From Acetobacteraceae bacterium (GTDB lineage Bacteria > Pseudomonadota > Alphaproteobacteria > Acetobacterales > Acetobacteraceae), in the NCBI GenBank assembly GCA_019750465.1, contig JAIEOP010000147.1, forward strand, positions 21,062 through 85,061: a stretch of DNA of 64,000 nucleotides, in the 5' to 3' direction. Below are positions 33,880-41,360 of this stretch, piece after piece. A model generated the notes under the pieces. The model ran no database searches. It was not told the origin of the DNA and saw nothing but the letters and a program-made list of their open reading frames with translations. A program made the translations under genes and the position numbers. Position 1 is the stretch's first letter. Every line of letters begins with the position of its first letter.

Positions 33880-34432
33880 GTGCAGCGCGGCATGCTCATC
33901 CTGTGCCGTTGGCTGCGGCCACCAGCGGTCCTCCCACCCGGAGAACATGCCCTCGAACTGCGGCATCACCCCCTCGGCGAAGAGCCGCGTGTCGTCGCCT
34001 GGGCGCGCTTTGGACGTGGTGCCATACTGCAGCAGCATGACGTGGCCGACGTTCAGGCGGGCGGCGACCTCGCGCACCTCCTCCGCCGCCTCGTTCGGGC
34101 GGCCGATGATGACATGGCCGCGGCGGATGATTCCCTGCATGTCCCTGGCCGTGCCGGCGAAGCGCTCCTGCGTGCCCTTGCCGGGGGTGGTGTCGTCCTG
34201 CGGCGCGTCGCTGCGCGCGGCCTCGGGGACTTGGCTGTGCAGCCCGGCGCGCCGCGTCGCCTCCGTCATGTGGCCGGGCGGCGCGACCCGGCCTCCGTCC
34301 CTGCGCAGGCAGCGGCCGCAGAAGCACGTCGAACGGCGAACTGCGGTTATCGACCCGAACCGCGGGGTACCGCTCCCGGAAATCCTCCGGCAGCTCAGCG
34401 CACAGCACAGGGCCGAACCACACGAGTTCCAT
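33880..34432 (-). pseudogene. Luciferase-like (LLM) oxidoreductase remnant with internal deletion
   Basis: The N-terminal piece from ATG 34432 reads MELVWFGPVLCAELPEDFRE, then YPAVRVDN, a typical start of long LLM flavin oxidoreductases. The C-terminal piece in another frame reads PPGHMTEATRRAGLHSQ, DMQGIIRRGHVIIGRP, LNVGHVMLLQYGTTSK, FAEGVMPQFEGMFSGWEDRW, the usual family tail. The roughly 250-residue flavin-barrel centre is missing and the pieces meet near 34300-34320 out of frame. The normal stop is also lost, and the frame runs on into the hydrolase gene. Confidence 0.6.
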
Positions 34433-34486
34433 GGCCGCCGATCCCTCCCTGGCTTGGCGCAAGGATAGCAGCCTGTCCAAGGGACC

Positions 34487-34575
34487 CCTAAGCAAACCTC
34501 TGGAGGTTTGCGCTCGAACGGGAGCCCGAGCAGGCTTGCAGTTCAGGAGCTTGGACCGCACGACGTGTGGGCTAG
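34487..34575 (+). repeat. Palindromic repeat, copy A
   Basis: About 88 bp that match copy B (40890-40998) in inverted orientation at roughly nine of ten positions by eye. It contains a perfect 20-nt palindrome at 34492-34511 (GCAAACCTC arm), followed by GCAGGCTTGCA and CTTGGACCGCACGA blocks. It lies between the LLM remnant and the YddG-like exporter gene. No coding capacity. Confidence 0.75.
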
Positions 34576-34654
34576 CTCGTGTCCCAGGACAATCCAGCGT
34601 CCGGCGATGCGGATCGGGCGGCGCCGACCGAGGAACTGCGCCGTACTGCTGCGC

Positions 34655-35572
34655 TCAGCGCGCCGCGCTCGCCGCCAGCAGCCCGCCGCCCGCCACCAGC
34701 GCCGCCGCGACCCCGGCCTGCCAGGTCAATGCGCCGAGGCCGAATCCTGCCAGCAGCAGGGTCGAGGCCACCGGCGTGGCATACCCCAGCGTGCCGAGCA
34801 GGCGCGGATCGCCACGCTTCATCCCGACATCCCACAGGAAGAAGGCGGCCCCCATGGGGCCCAGGCCGAGCAGGGCGATCGCCAGCCACTGGGTTGCGCC
34901 GATCGGCCCCGCGGCGGGCTCGAAGGCCGCATGCGCCACCAGCGACAGCGCCGCCGAGGCCAGGCAGAACCCGGCCACCGCCTCGGTCGGCACGCCGGCG
35001 AAGCGGCGCGTGGCGGCCAGCACGGAATAGACCGCCCAGATCACCGCGGACCCGAGCGCGGCGGCGAAGCCGAGCACCGCCGAAGCGTGGAAGGCGGCGC
35101 CGCCCCCGGCCATGAGCAGCGCCGCCCCTCCCGCGCCCAGCCCCACGCCCGCCAGCCGCCGCGCCCCCAGCGGCAGGCCGAGCACCGGCGCCGAGAGCAG
35201 CACGATCATCAGCGGCCACGTGTAGTTCAGCAGGTTCGCCTCGACCGGCGGCGCCAGGGCCAGGGCGGCGAAATAGAGCGCATGGAAGCCGAACAGCCCG
35301 GCGACGCCATGCACCCAGGCGGCGGGCGGCTGGCGCAGGGCGCGCAGCACCCGCCGCGCCGGACGGTCGCCGCGTGCCGCCACCAGCCCGAGCGCCAGCA
35401 TCCCGCCGAGGCCGAAGGCCAGCCCGGTCAGCAGCAGCGACGGCAGCGGCTGCGCCAGCCGCGACAGCGGCGCCAGGAACGCCCAGAGCACCAGCGCGCC
35501 GCTGCCGGCAAGCGTGGCGGCGCGGGTTGTCGCACGTGGCCCCTCCAGGCTGGCCCCTTCTGTCACGGACAT
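34655..35572 (-). CDS. DMT-family exporter, YddG-like
   Basis: This 305-residue protein has about ten hydrophobic segments in two EamA repeats. The signatures APPVEANLLNYTWPLMIVLL and GPMGAAFFLWDVGMKRGD are those I associate with YddG, the aromatic amino acid exporter. The N-terminal 15 residues are cytoplasmic. The substrate is therefore likely an amino acid or analogue, by family. It is monocistronic and divergent from the small four-helix membrane protein, with 62 bp between starts. Confidence 0.85.
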   Translation of the reverse strand: MSVTEGASLEGPRATTRAATLAGSGALVLWAFLAPLSRLAQPLPSLLLTGLAFGLGGMLALGLVAARGDRPARRVLRALRQPPAAWVHGVAGLFGFHALYFAALALAPPVEANLLNYTWPLMIVLLSAPVLGLPLGARRLAGVGLGAGGAALLMAGGGAAFHASAVLGFAAALGSAVIWAVYSVLAATRRFAGVPTEAVAGFCLASAALSLVAHAAFEPAAGPIGATQWLAIALLGLGPMGAAFFLWDVGMKRGDPRLLGTLGYATPVASTLLLAGFGLGALTWQAGVAAALVAGGGLLAASAAR

Positions 35573-35634
35573 GATGATGCGTCCCGGCAGCGTCGCACCC
35601 CATATAGCGCGGGTTCGTTGGCGGAGGTCTCGTC

Positions 35635-35991
35635 ATGGGGTTCTGGGCACGCACGGCCATCACCGCCTTCGCGCTCTGGGTGGCGACCGGGATCGTGCCG
35701 GGCATCCGCGTCTCCGGCCTCATCAGCCTGCTGCTGGCCGCGCTCGTCTTCGGGCTGGTGAACGCGGTGGTGCGCCCGCCGGCCTTCCTGCTCTCGCTGC
35801 CGCTGACAGTGATCACCTTCGGCCTGTTCCTGCTGGTGCTGAACGCCGCGATGCTCGGCCTGACCGCGTTGGTGCTGCCGGGTTTCTCGATCGCGGGCTT
35901 CTGGCCGGCGGTGTTCGGGTCGATCGTCGTCTCGGTGGTGAGCTGGGGCGCGCGGCGGCTCTTCGCCGGCCCGGCGGCCACGGCCCGGTGA
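35635..35991 (+). CDS. Phage-holin-IV-like / four-TM membrane protein
   Basis: This 118-residue protein is almost entirely four hydrophobic segments. It shows the family signature VFGLVNAVVRPPAFLLSLPL, then VITFGLFLLVLNAAMLGLTA and a closing GSIVVSVVSWGARRLF. The family is often labelled mycobacterial-type phage holin, but it is a widespread chromosomal membrane protein of unknown role with no phage context here. The start is the ATG at 35635 after a GGAGG site. Confidence 0.8.
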   Translation: MGFWARTAITAFALWVATGIVPGIRVSGLISLLLAALVFGLVNAVVRPPAFLLSLPLTVITFGLFLLVLNAAMLGLTALVLPGFSIAGFWPAVFGSIVVSVVSWGARRLFAGPAATAR

Positions 35992-36003
35992 GCCGACGCC
36001 GCG

Positions 36004-36594
36004 CTAAAGCTTCGAAAAATCGAGCGTCCTGCGGATGCGGTGCGTGTTGCCCGAGTCGCTGGTGACGGCCTCGTCCACGCCGCGGAAGCGCGCATTGTTG
36101 CCGTGCAGGTTGCAGTGGTCCTGCGTCGCCTGCTCGTCGCCAAGCGGGGTGACCAGCACCTTGGACGTGCGCTTGACGCTGATGATCGGATCGTCATCCG
36201 CCTGCCGCTGCGCCGGCGTGCAGAGATCGGCCACGACCTTGCCGAAGCTGCGCGGCGCCCGGAAGGTCGCCGAGCCCCTCACGACCTTCGCGTTGGAGTA
36301 GTTGTAGGCATGGGTGTCCACGCCCTGGCAGCCCAGGGCGTTGCGGATCCGCGTGACGTCGTGGTTGGCGGCGTCGTCCAGCGTCCAGCCGAGGATGAAC
36401 AGGCTGCGCACCGCCGCGCCGTTGATCAGCTCCAAGGCGTTGTTGAACAGCCGGTCCGCTATCGCATCCCAGCCCGCCGTCTTGTGGATGCCGACCAGCG
36501 TGGCATCGAGCCGCCAGATGATCGCCGAGCAGCTCGACATCGTCGGGAAGGCGAGGAAATCGCCCGCCCCCGTCCCGTCGTCATGCAGGGTCAT
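36004..36594 (-). CDS. Orphan protein with a Cys...His pattern like CheD/CNF1-type deamidases
   Basis: I do not recognise a family with confidence. The 196-residue product reads DFLAFPTMSSCSAIIWRLDA then LVGIHKTAG. Cys22 and His37 are placed as in the deamidase fold of CheD, CNF1 and BLF1, where a Cys at a strand end precedes a His about 15 residues later. Further on come AVRSLFILGWTLDD and FGKVVADLC, consistent with an alpha/beta fold. No signal peptide. The start ATG 36594 has no good ribosome site and the frame is open farther upstream. It converges on the holin-like gene, 12 bp away. Confidence 0.6.
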   Translation of the reverse strand: MTLHDDGTGAGDFLAFPTMSSCSAIIWRLDATLVGIHKTAGWDAIADRLFNNALELINGAAVRSLFILGWTLDDAANHDVTRIRNALGCQGVDTHAYNYSNAKVVRGSATFRAPRSFGKVVADLCTPAQRQADDDPIISVKRTSKVLVTPLGDEQATQDHCNLHGNNARFRGVDEAVTSDSGNTHRIRRTLDFSKL

Positions 36595-36679
36595 GCAGGT
36601 CCAGGTCGGGATCGCGTCGCCACCACAAGCTGTGCACCATCCTCCATCGCCGCCGCGCGCCGGCGCAAGCTTCGGACCT

Positions 36680-37069
36680 CTACTCGAAGGCCGGATCCAC
36701 CGGCACCCGCAGCGCCTCCGCCAGGCGGTTGGTCTCTGCGGCCATGCCGACCACCGCCAGCAACTCGCCGAACTGCGCCTCCGTCATGCCCTTCGCCTGC
36801 GCTGCCGCTGTATGGCTGGCGATGCAATAGGTGCAGCCCGCCGCCATGGAGGCGGCCAAATAAAGCATCTCCTTCACCAGCGGGTCGAGCGCCCCGCCCG
36901 GCGCCATCACCACGCGCAGGCTGTCCCAGGTCCGCCGCAGGGTGGCGGGGTCGACCGCCAGCGCCTTCCAGAAGTTGTTCACGTCCGCGATACCGCGCGC
37001 GGCCTTGATCTCGTCGAAGACGGCGCGGACCTCGGGCGCTGCCTCGGCATACTCCACCAGACGCCGCAT
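36680..37069 (-). CDS. AhpD/carboxymuconolactone-decarboxylase-like protein
   Basis: This 129-residue all-helical protein has the peroxidase-type motif CTYCIASH (Cys79, Cys82, His86), the redox-active CxxC plus His of AhpD-like proteins. It probably acts in peroxide or alkylhydroperoxide detoxification. The ATG at 37069 overlaps the upstream stop by one base (TGATG), so it is co-translated with the tandem YCII gene. Length is typical. Confidence 0.85.
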   Translation of the reverse strand: MRRLVEYAEAAPEVRAVFDEIKAARGIADVNNFWKALAVDPATLRRTWDSLRVVMAPGGALDPLVKEMLYLAASMAAGCTYCIASHTAAAQAKGMTEAQFGELLAVVGMAAETNRLAEALRVPVDPAFE

Positions 37070-37728
37070 CACGCGGTACCCCCTGCGCCGGGGAGCGGAT
37101 GGTGGGGCTGCGCGCCGATACGCCAGCGCTCGATGCGGATGTCCTGCCAGGCTGCCTCGGCAACGGAGGGCTCCCCGGTCAGCCGGGCGCGCACCGCCGC
37201 CTCGTCCGGCATCGCAAGGGGGATAACGGAGCCAACCATCCGCCCCTTCGGCGCGTCCGGGACCGCGCCGCCGGTCCGCACCCGGCCGGCCGCGACCTCC
37301 GGCGCCAGCCGCGCGAAATGCCGCGGGCGCGCTGCCAGGCGCCGCTGCCCGGCCTCCGCGTCGGCACCGTCGCGGGCAGTAATGGCGAAGCCATGCGCCG
37401 GGCCGGTCTCGCCGCCGGCGCGGCCGGCCTGCGGTTTCCAAGGCATCGGCGCAATGCGGAAATCCAGCGCCTGCCAGCCGGTCCAGATGCCCGTCTGCGC
37501 GAAGGGCTCGCTCGCCGGGCAGGCCGCCATCGCGGCCTCGTCGGCCAGACGGAAGACCTGCAGCGAACCTGTGGTAACGTCATCGGTGCGCAGCCGCGGC
37601 GCGGACATCACCAGCCGCCCGGCGGCGACGTTGGTGCGGACCTTGGCGACCTGGCGCGGGCGCGCCGCCTCCCGCCGCGCCGGTGCGCCCGGGTCCTGGC
37701 CGTCATCGGCAAGCAGCACGAAATCCAT
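37069..37728 (-). CDS. Tandem YCII-domain protein
   Basis: The 219-residue protein looks like two YCII-type ferredoxin-like domains in a row. Domain one (about 1-97) runs from FVLLADDGQDPGAPARREA to PFAQTGIWTGWQALDFRIAP. Domain two (about 110-210) runs from HGFAITARDGADAEAGQRRL to AAWQDIRIERWRIG. YCII proteins are small possible enzymes of unclear function. A fused pair in one chain resembles an obligate dimer. It is the first gene of a two-gene operon with the AhpD-like protein. Confidence 0.7.
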   Translation of the reverse strand: MDFVLLADDGQDPGAPARREAARPRQVAKVRTNVAAGRLVMSAPRLRTDDVTTGSLQVFRLADEAAMAACPASEPFAQTGIWTGWQALDFRIAPMPWKPQAGRAGGETGPAHGFAITARDGADAEAGQRRLAARPRHFARLAPEVAAGRVRTGGAVPDAPKGRMVGSVIPLAMPDEAAVRARLTGEPSVAEAAWQDIRIERWRIGAQPHHPLPGAGGTA

Positions 37729-38438
37729 GCCCGTTCCTCTCCCTGGTCCAGCACCATGCTGCGCCGTCCCGATCTGTCTGGCGACGTCGGTCAGGGCGGC
37801 CGGCGCCGGGCCGGCACTGAATCATCACGGAATTGTGATTGAAAAGCGGCCGTTCCGGCGGGCGCCGATCACCGCATCGGCGCGGCGACAGGTTGCAGCG
37901 CGGAGCGTCGGCCCCGGATTGCTGCCATAACACCGTGAACCCACCAAGGTCCGATGCGGCAGGGGGCGATCACCGGTCTGCGCCCCTGGCCGACCACCGG
38001 GGTCGCATCGCGGCGCGAACGCTGGGCGACCGGCCCGGCGGCCCGTTCGGAGATGCCACAACCGTCGAGGGAATCACCAGAAAGCCCTGAATTCAGGGCT
38101 GCCATCCTCGCGGAGCCGATGGCCTTGAACCGTCCGGACGGCACCGGAGGCCGCATGCCATGCCGGCGCAGACCGCAAGGGCGCCGGTCCCCGCCGAGGC
38201 CGGATCCCTGTCGATCATTGTGCATCGGCGCCGGGGACCACGCCAGGAGGCCCTGGTTCGGACCTCGCACGGCACCGCAGGGTTGGGGCAGTACGCGGCA
38301 CGAAACCGGCGAGATCGGTGCCGCCGCACGATGCGTCGCGCCGAAAATCGCCACAGATACGCAATAATCCTGCCGTCTTGACCCCCAACACGAAACATGG
38401 GAGACACTTGGCCGCCCGGGTTCCTCCTGCCACAGGGC
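37729..38438. other. Long non-coding stretch
   Basis: About 700 bp upstream of the YCII operon with no frame I can support. Features seen are a small inverted repeat ATCAC-N6-GTGAT at 37824-37839 and TTGACC at about 38378-38383, which could be a -35 element. The YCII promoter should lie near its right end. Confidence 0.4.
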
Positions 38439-38469
38439 AAAAAAAGGGCGGCACCCGAAGGGCGCCGCC
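38439..38469 (-). terminator. Rho-independent terminator of the candidate small RNA
   Basis: A minus-strand stem GGCGGCGCCC pairs with GGGTGCCGCC (one G-U pair) around a UUC loop, followed by C and seven T. It is the best textbook terminator in the window and defines the RNA 3' end. Confidence 0.8.
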
Positions 38470-38527
38470 GAGTTTAGGGAGGAAACGTCCAAGAAAACAG
38501 CGGTCACGGCATGAACCGTGATGCTGC
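38439..38527 (-). ncRNA. Candidate trans-acting small RNA with anti-Shine-Dalgarno loop
   Basis: On the minus strand a promoter (TTGACG at 38561-38556, 16-bp spacer, TAGATG at 38539-38534) is followed by about 89 nt with no ORF. They contain a hairpin TCACGG/CCGTGA, then an unpaired segment with TTTCCTCCCTAAAC. A Rho-independent terminator closes the unit: 10-bp stem at 38447-38469 with a UUC loop and seven T at 38445-38439. A single-stranded CCUCCC between two hairpins is the layout of alphaproteobacterial sRNAs that pair with ribosome binding sites. Identity to a known family cannot be judged here. Confidence 0.6.
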
Positions 38528-38533
38528 ATCGCT

Positions 38534-38561
38534 CATCTAGCGGCGGACCTGAATCCGTCAA
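38534..38561 (-). promoter_or_regulatory. Promoter of the candidate small RNA
   Basis: TTGACG (38561-38556) and TAGATG (38539-38534) with 16 bp between fit a sigma-70 promoter. The predicted start is near 38527. It overlaps the region just before the plus-strand terminator hairpin. Confidence 0.5.
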
Positions 38562-38592
38562 GGCGTCGAGTGTCCGCTCGGCGCCTTTTTCG
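38562..38592 (+). terminator. Plus-strand Rho-independent terminator
   Basis: GGCGTCGAG at 38562-38570 pairs with CTCGGCGCC at 38577-38585 (one G-U) around a 6-nt loop, and TTTTT follows at about 38586-38590. It would stop plus-strand transcription immediately before the sRNA promoter region. No plus-strand gene is visible upstream for more than 2 kb, so either an antisense transcript exists or it insulates the sRNA. Confidence 0.6.
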
Positions 38593-39107
38593 TATCCGCA
38601 GCACGCCGGCACCCGATACAGGCACCGGAACGGGGTGACCGGGGAAGCCAACCCGCCGCGGCTTCCAACCGCGATGATGCCCCGAAGTTCCGTCGCCGCG
38701 GCGCCCCCTCAGCAGCCGGGCAGCGCGCCCATGGGCCCGGATAGCACGGGTACCACGTCGCGGCCGGCCAAGGGCCGCGGCAGCAGCGCCGCCACCGCCT
38801 CCTCGCTCAGGTAGGCGATTTCAGCAGGCTTGCGTGGCTTGGCACACACTTCCTGCGGCCCAAGCCACGAAAGCCTGCATAGGTCACCAACGCGATGTCC
38901 AGCGCATCGAGGACGTGGTGGATCTTGTTGGTGGAAGCAGTGTCGCCGCCAGCCGCAAGCAGGAGGCCGACCGGCCGGCGCACCGGATCCCAGGTCCGGC
39001 GGAGGGCCGCCCCGGCCATGGCGGTCGGCAACCGGATTGCTCCCCCGACGCAGGACTACGCATCGGCCGTTCGGGCGACGCTCGTCGCGGGGCACGCGCC
39101 GGCGGCC
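38593..39107. other. Non-coding stretch with repeat copy C and possible gene remnant
   Basis: No intact gene. Minus-strand frame 38807-39031 has a protein-like piece, RRPVGLLLAAGGDTASTNK then IHHVLDALDIALVTYAGF, faintly like a flavodoxin-fold protein. It runs into repeat copy C at 38825-38882 and loses sense there. A second piece, AYLSEEAVAALLPRPL, follows in another frame. This may be an old gene broken by the repeat, but the evidence is thin. Confidence 0.3.
38825..38882 (+). repeat. Palindromic repeat, copy C (short form)
   Basis: A 58-bp hairpin-forming element. The arms GCAGGCTTGCGTGGCTTGG and CCAAGCCACGAAAGCCTGC pair at all but one position around a 16-nt centre. It matches the first half of copy B (40890 onward) closely, including the ACACTT and TGCGG blocks. 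It interrupts a possible gene remnant. Confidence 0.75.
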
Positions 39108-40241
39108 TCAGCGGCCGCCCAGCACCTCCGCATTGTGCTCGCCCACGCCGGGCGAGCCGCGTGCCGAGCGCGGGCGCGTCCGGTCGAAGGAGATCGGCAG
39201 TCCGACCACCCGCACGCCGCTGCCCGGCAGGGCCTGCACCATGTCCACGGCCGCGAATTGGGCGCTGGCCGCGAGCTCGCCGATGTCGTTCACCGGGCTG
39301 CAGGGCACGCCGGCCGCCTCCAGCGCCTCGATCCAGTGGGCACGGGTGCGGCCGCGCAGCACCTCGGCGATCAGGGGGATCAGCGTGGCCTTGTGCTCCA
39401 CCCGGTCGCGGCTGCGCGCGAAGCGCGGATCGCTGCCCCAGCCAGGGTGCCCGAGCACCGCCGCGCAGCGCGCCCAGAGCCGGTCGTTGCCGGCGGCGAG
39501 GCAGAGCGGCCGGTCGGCCGTCTCGAAGACCTGGTAGGGCACGATCACCGCGCCGCCCGTGCCGTGGCGCTTCGGCACCTCGCCGGTGGCGAGATGGTTG
39601 TTCACCTGCCCCTCCACCCAGTGCACCGCGGTCTCGAACAGCGAGGTATCGACGATCGCGCCCTGGCCGGTGATGTCGCGCCGGCGCAGTGCCGCCAGCG
39701 CGCCGATGACGGTGAACATCCCCGTCGCCTTGTCGTTGATCGAGGCGCCGCAGAAGGTCGGCGGGTCCTCCGGCCGGCCGGTCACGCTCATCATACCGCC
39801 ATAGGCCTGCAGCAGCGGATCGAAGCCCGGGCGCAGGCGCATCGGGCCGGCCGCGCCGAAGGCCCAGATCGAGCAGTAGACCAGCCGCGGGTGGCGCGCC
39901 CGCATGGCATCGGGGCCGATGCCGAGGTCGTCCACCACGCCGGGGCGCAGGTTCTGCACCAGGATGTCGGCGGTCTCGCAGAGCCGGTGCAGCGCCTCAA
40001 TGTCCGCGGGCGCCTTGAGATCCAGGGTGACGCTGCGCTTGTTGCGGTTCTGGCCGTAGAAGTAGAGCGAGGTCCCGCCGTCCGGCCCGAAGGGCGGACC
40101 CCAGAGGCGGGCATCGTCGCCGCCGTCCGGCTTCTCCACCTTGATCACGTCGGCGCCCATGTCGGCCATCATCGCGCCGGCGAGCGGCCCGGCCAGCGCC
40201 TGGCCCACCTCGATCACCCGCACCCCTTCGAGCGGCAGCAT
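39108..40241 (-). CDS. CaiB/BaiF-family (type III) CoA-transferase
   Basis: This 377-residue enzyme starts MLPLEGVRVIEVGQALAGPL, the family signature. Catalytic Asp170 lies in GASINDKATG, and FYGQNRNKRSVTLDLKAP binds CoA. It transfers CoA between carboxylic acids; the substrate is unknown. AGGAGGAACGG directly before 40241 fixes the start, although the frame is open far upstream. It lies downstream of the PsiE-like gene on the same strand (71 bp gap). Confidence 0.9.
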   Translation of the reverse strand: MLPLEGVRVIEVGQALAGPLAGAMMADMGADVIKVEKPDGGDDARLWGPPFGPDGGTSLYFYGQNRNKRSVTLDLKAPADIEALHRLCETADILVQNLRPGVVDDLGIGPDAMRARHPRLVYCSIWAFGAAGPMRLRPGFDPLLQAYGGMMSVTGRPEDPPTFCGASINDKATGMFTVIGALAALRRRDITGQGAIVDTSLFETAVHWVEGQVNNHLATGEVPKRHGTGGAVIVPYQVFETADRPLCLAAGNDRLWARCAAVLGHPGWGSDPRFARSRDRVEHKATLIPLIAEVLRGRTRAHWIEALEAAGVPCSPVNDIGELAASAQFAAVDMVQALPGSGVRVVGLPISFDRTRPRSARGSPGVGEHNAEVLGGR

Positions 40242-40312
40242 CCGTTCCTCCTGCATGGTTGCCCGCAGGATAGGGGTATGGCGCGCCCCCCGGAACCCGG
40301 CCGGCGCGCAAC

Positions 40313-40768
40313 CTATCCCCGGCCGCCGCTCCCGCTCGCCTGATCGCGCCGGTCCTGTTCGCGCACCAGCCAGTACACGCTGCCGAGCGCCCGCGCGGCG
40401 GCGGCGAGGCCGAGCAGCTTGAACGCCTCCGTCTCGGCGAGATCGAGGATCACGAATTTTCGTGCGATGGCCAGCAGCGCGATCCGCACGGTCAGGATCA
40501 TGCCGAATATCGTCTGGAACACGGCAGTCTCGGCCGGATCGATCACGCCGAGCACGAGCAGGCCGACGACCCGGATCAGCAGCACCGCGACGGCCGCCAC
40601 CACCACGCCCGCTATGATCAGGGTGAGCACGAAGCAGATCACCTGCTCGAACCGCTCGTAGAAGCCAAGGCCGGGCCAGGCCCGCCGGGCCTCCGCGAGG
40701 CTGTTGTGCAGCGTACGCAGGGGGTTGCTGCGAGCCGGCGACTCCGGCGGCGTTCGGCTCTCGGACAT
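40313..40768 (-). CDS. PsiE-family membrane protein, internally shortened
   Basis: The 151-residue protein has the PsiE landmarks FYERFEQVICFVLTLIIAG, FQTIFGMILTV and IALLAIARKFVILDL. In other PsiE proteins about 25-30 residues, including part of a membrane helix and its loop, separate the last two blocks. Here they are joined directly (GMILTVRIALLAIARK). The frame is intact, so this is either a real short variant or an in-frame deletion that would disturb topology. The family is linked to phosphate starvation, function unknown. Confidence 0.7.
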   Translation of the reverse strand: MSESRTPPESPARSNPLRTLHNSLAEARRAWPGLGFYERFEQVICFVLTLIIAGVVVAAVAVLLIRVVGLLVLGVIDPAETAVFQTIFGMILTVRIALLAIARKFVILDLAETEAFKLLGLAAAARALGSVYWLVREQDRRDQASGSGGRG

Positions 40769-41360
40769 GGCGCGGCGTTTCTCTTCGGTCCAGCACTTCG
40801 GGCCGGCCCCGAAGCGTGCTCGACCTGGCGGAGGTTCCGCCGACGGTGCGCCGGCACGGGGACGTCGCCCGCCGGGCCGGCGCTACATCCTAAGCAGGCT
40901 TTCGTGGCTTGGCCCACACTTCGTGCGGTCCAAGCGCCTGAAATGCAAGCCTGCTTAGGCTCCTGTTCGGGCGCAAACCTCCAGAGGTTTGCTTAGCCCT
41001 GAACGCGCCGCCAAGTGCCGCGCGCCAGGCGCACTGGCGGCGCCGCGCCTGCCGTCTCCCACCCGCGAAGGATGTGTCGCGCGAGGCGCTCGAGGTGCCG
41101 CCGCCTCAGCACGAGGTGTCGTCGCGCGGCGCGGCGCACGCCGGCAGGGCATGGGCGCGGATCACGGAGAACATCACCAGCCCGCCGCCGTCCTCGACCA
41201 TACCGAGGACCGCGTCGAGCGCGTAGCGCACGCTGCGCAGCATGGCGTGCGGCAGGCCCACGCCGGCGGCGCAATGACGACGGCCAGGCGTCACGGACCG
41301 GCTTGGCGGGACCGGCAGGCAGTCTATCCTGCGACCGGAACCGTCCAGGGAAACGCCCCC
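40769..41360. other. Intergenic stretch containing repeat copy B
   Basis: About 590 bp with no supportable gene apart from repeat copy B. A minus-strand frame near 41106-41250 ends LDAVLGMVEDGGGLVMF and could be the tail of a lost gene, but I cannot name it. The promoter for the catabolic cassette starting at 41361 should be here. Confidence 0.35.
40890..40998 (-). repeat. Palindromic repeat, copy B (long form)
   Basis: A 109-bp element. The outer arms TAAGCAGGCTT (40891-40901) and AAGCCTGCTTA (40947-40957) form a hairpin with inner GCTTGG/CCAAGC. A second perfect 20-nt palindrome lies at 40973-40992. Its inverted complement matches copy A at 34487-34575 and its first half matches copy C. 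It begins about 120 bp upstream of the PsiE-like start. Confidence 0.78.

Noticed and set aside
35635..35991. Holin-like gene as sign of a prophage
   Set aside because: The family is widespread on chromosomes, and no lysin, integrase, capsid or tail genes are in the window.
38461..38500. GGGAGGAAACGTCC as the start of an RNase P RNA on the plus strand
   Set aside because: The resemblance to the GAGGAAAGTCC element is short, and none of the other conserved RNase P elements follow before the plus-strand terminator.
40993..41274. 93-codon minus-strand frame between the PsiE-like gene and the amidohydrolase
   Set aside because: Arg-rich composition, partly built from repeat copy B, and no recognisable motif.
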